Part shown: positions 62,713 to 64,000 of the stretch, one piece after another
Layout: every line of letters starts with the position of its first letter
Position numbering within the stretch: position 1 is the stretch's first letter
Source of the DNA: Prevotella sp.
GTDB taxonomy: Bacteria; Bacteroidota; Bacteroidia; Bacteroidales; Bacteroidaceae
Reading direction: 5' to 3'
Assembly (NCBI GenBank): GCA_017428055.1
Contig: JAFRRN010000057.1
Location: forward strand, 1-64,000
Length of the DNA: 64,000 nt
Notes under the pieces: generated by a model
Seen by the model: the letters and a program-made list of their open reading frames with translations, nothing else
Database searches by the model: none
What the model was told of the DNA's origin: nothing
Translations under genes and position numbers: made by a program

Positions 62713-62734
62713 TAATCGATTTGAAACCGTAACT

Positions 62735-62833
62735 ATGAAAATCTTATACGCTGAAAAACTGGAAGTATTCGTACACCTCCATCCTGATGCAAGGGAGGCA
62801 GTGGAGAGATGGTGTCGTACTGTTATTATATGA
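62735..62833 (+). pseudogene. HigB-like toxin remnant
   Basis: A 32-residue frame with product beginning MKILYAEKLEVFVHLHPDAR and including EAVERWCRTV. This matches the N-terminus of Bacteroidetes HigB toxins (MRII...FIEKHPDS...ALEAWY-like), which are about 95 residues. The RNase-active remainder is missing: a TGA follows directly. Likely an internal deletion. Promoter intact. Confidence 0.65.
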
Positions 62834-62834
62834 A

Positions 62835-63062
62835 ATGAAGATAAAGAGTGAAAGGGAATACAAGGATTGTGAGGCTCGTGTTGAAGAGTTAATCCAACGA
62901 GGAACGGCATTGGGCGACATGGAGTTGTTGTCCGATGAGGAGAAAAATGAGTTTTGTGAATTGAGCGATGCCCTCGACGAATACGGCAAGGCGTATCATC
63001 CCCTGCCTGGGCAGCCCAGCAGTTTGCTTGTCGGTGCATCCGCCGAGATGGTTTTAGCATAG
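62835..63062 (+). pseudogene. HigA-like antitoxin remnant
   Basis: A 75-residue frame starting two bases after the toxin stop. EYKDCEARVEELIQRGTALG and LLSDEEKNEFCELSDALDEY match the helical N-terminus of Bacteroidetes HigA-type antitoxins. The DNA-binding helix-turn-helix that should follow is missing: the chain ends LVGASAEMVLA. Either the gene is truncated or this is a shortened antitoxin. Confidence 0.6.
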
Positions 63063-63088
63063 CTTTGTCAAAGCCAAAGGATTAAAGA

Positions 63089-63127
63089 AACACGCCAAAG
63101 GACGCATGGGCGCACCTTTGGCGTGTT
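63089..63127. terminator. Bidirectional terminator between HigA remnant and pepD
   Basis: AACACGCCAAAGG (63089-63101) pairs with CCTTTGGCGTGTT (63115-63127), a 13-bp stem with a 13-base loop, next to A- and T-rich flanks. Confidence 0.85.
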
Positions 63128-63153
63128 GTTTAATGAATAGGGAATGGTGAGTC

Positions 63154-64000
63154 TCAAACGTTCTTGAGAATGTCGAGCAGATGGTCCCATACCATTTGCA
63201 CGGTGGGAATGTGCAGACGCTCGTCGGGCGAGTGCACGCCACGCAGTGTCGGACCGAATGATACCATGTCGAGGTTGGGGTATTTCTCCGAGAAGAGGCC
63301 GCATTCCAACCCGGCGTGGATGCCCAACACCTTGGGGTCTTTGCCGAAGAGCTTCCTGTAAGACTCCACGGCGAGGGCTGTCATCTTACTGTTGGGGTTC
63401 ATCTTCCAGGCGGGATAACCTTCGCCCTGCACCACCTCGGCACCAGCCAACTGGAACACCGCCTTGATGGTGGCGGCTTGGTTGTCGAGGGCACTCATCA
63501 CGTTGGAGCGTTGCGATGCCACCACTTTCACCTCGTTTTCACATGTCTCGATGCTCGCCACGTTGTTGGAAGTCTCCACGAGCCACGAGATCTCCTCGTC
63601 CTGACACATGGCAAACACGCCATTGTCCACTGCTTGCATGGCTTGGATGAGCTTGGTACTGACCTCCAAGGGCAACACGGGAGCGGCATCTGCGCTTTCC
63701 ATATCGAACTGCATGGTCTTTTCCGTGACATGGTACTCCTCCTCAACTTGTGTGGCAAAGACATTCCAATCGACACGCACATCCTCCTTCTTGGCGAACG
63801 GAACGCCAAAGATGGCGACGCCGTCGCGTGGGATGGCGTTGTGGAGCTTGCCCGCATTGAACGACACGAGGCGCAGCCCGTAACGCTCTTGTGTCTGGTA
63901 GAGGAAACGGGCCAATACCTTGAGGGCATTCGCACGTTTCTTATTGATGTCGTCACCCGAGTGTCCGCCGACCAATCCCTTGAGGGAAGCCTTGACGAAG
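63154..64000 (-). CDS. pepD: Aminoacyl-histidine dipeptidase PepD, C-terminal part
   Basis: The gene runs off the right edge, so only the last 281 residues are visible. It is an M20-family dipeptidase that hydrolyses Xaa-His dipeptides such as carnosine. Seen: KGLVGGHSGDDINKKRANAL (conserved HSGxDI loop), FNAGKLHNAIPRDGVAIFG, GIHAGLECGLFSEKYPNLDM (metal-ligand Glu) and GPTLRGVHSPDERLHI with the last His near the C-terminus. Normal PepD is about 485 residues, so roughly the first 200 are outside. Confidence 0.9.
   Translation of the reverse strand, partial: FVKASLKGLVGGHSGDDINKKRANALKVLARFLYQTQERYGLRLVSFNAGKLHNAIPRDGVAIFGVPFAKKEDVRVDWNVFATQVEEEYHVTEKTMQFDMESADAAPVLPLEVSTKLIQAMQAVDNGVFAMCQDEEISWLVETSNNVASIETCENEVKVVASQRSNVMSALDNQAATIKAVFQLAGAEVVQGEGYPAWKMNPNSKMTALAVESYRKLFGKDPKVLGIHAGLECGLFSEKYPNLDMVSFGPTLRGVHSPDERLHIPTVQMVWDHLLDILKNV

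Overview
The window reads as a chromosomal segment of a Bacteroidales bacterium, most like Prevotella and relatives. Reasons: AddAB-like helicase-nucleases, DUF5686, GldE/LptC/PpiD, STN-type outer membrane receptors with ECF sigma and anti-sigma partners, an Oar-like TonB receptor, GH31, GH27 and tannase-type secreted enzymes, an archaeal-type ProRS, and many start sites preceded by the Bacteroidetes -7 box TAnnTTTG. No rRNA, CRISPR array, prophage or complete insertion sequence was seen. The genus is an inference from gene content only.

Layout. 1-8.5 kb (minus): a partial Rpn/PD-(D/E)XK gene, then DUF5686 - addA - addB. 8.7-12.5 kb (minus): ECF sigma factor, anti-sigma factor and STN-type outer membrane receptor. 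12.7-18.8 kb (plus): tRNA-Arg(TCT), an ABC ATPase with an FtsX-like permease, and a TonB receptor that carries a C-terminal OmpA domain. 18.8-19.3 kb: non-coding, with terminators and a 25-bp perfect inverted-repeat element. 19.3-30.6 kb: rlmD, an acidic-tailed unknown, then an envelope cluster (beta-barrel - LptC - GldE/CorC - PpiD), a FadL-like porin and a Tyr/Trp/Gly-rich exported protein. 30.7-37.9 kb: GH31, a repeat-helix protein, a long hairpin element, pcrA, mtgA and an OmpA lipoprotein. 38-46.6 kb (plus): a compact run of proS, DUF3298 lipoprotein, rsmG, MBL hydrolase, ruvC, a ModF-like double ATPase, an unknown exported protein, a FetAB-like pair and an exported nuclease. 46.6-49.6 kb: a WecF-like glycosyltransferase opposite a nif3 / zinc-ribbon pair. 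49.8-58.7 kb (minus): a seven-gene run of antiporter, lolD, cvfB, djlA-like, tannase-like esterase, acyltransferase and GH27 alpha-galactosidase. 58.8-63.1 kb: Sel1 protein, a truncated RhuM gene, a one-polypeptide MmeI-like restriction-modification enzyme and a decayed HigBA toxin-antitoxin pair. 63.2-64 kb: 3' part of pepD.

How it fits together. Most of the window is core information processing (AddAB, PcrA, RuvC, ProRS, RlmD, RsmG, tRNA) and envelope biogenesis (LptC, LolD, PpiD, MtgA, OmpA proteins, barrels). Accessory material is concentrated at the right end (restriction-modification, RhuM fragment, toxin-antitoxin relic) and at position 1 (Rpn-like nuclease). The least explained items are the TonB receptor/OmpA fusion, three intergenic palindromic elements (19041-19141, 33856-33930, 49659-49722), the acidic-tailed protein at 21052, the Tyr/Trp/Gly-rich protein at 29466, and the RM-RhuM-HigBA island. 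No clearly new multi-gene system could be proven from sequence alone.
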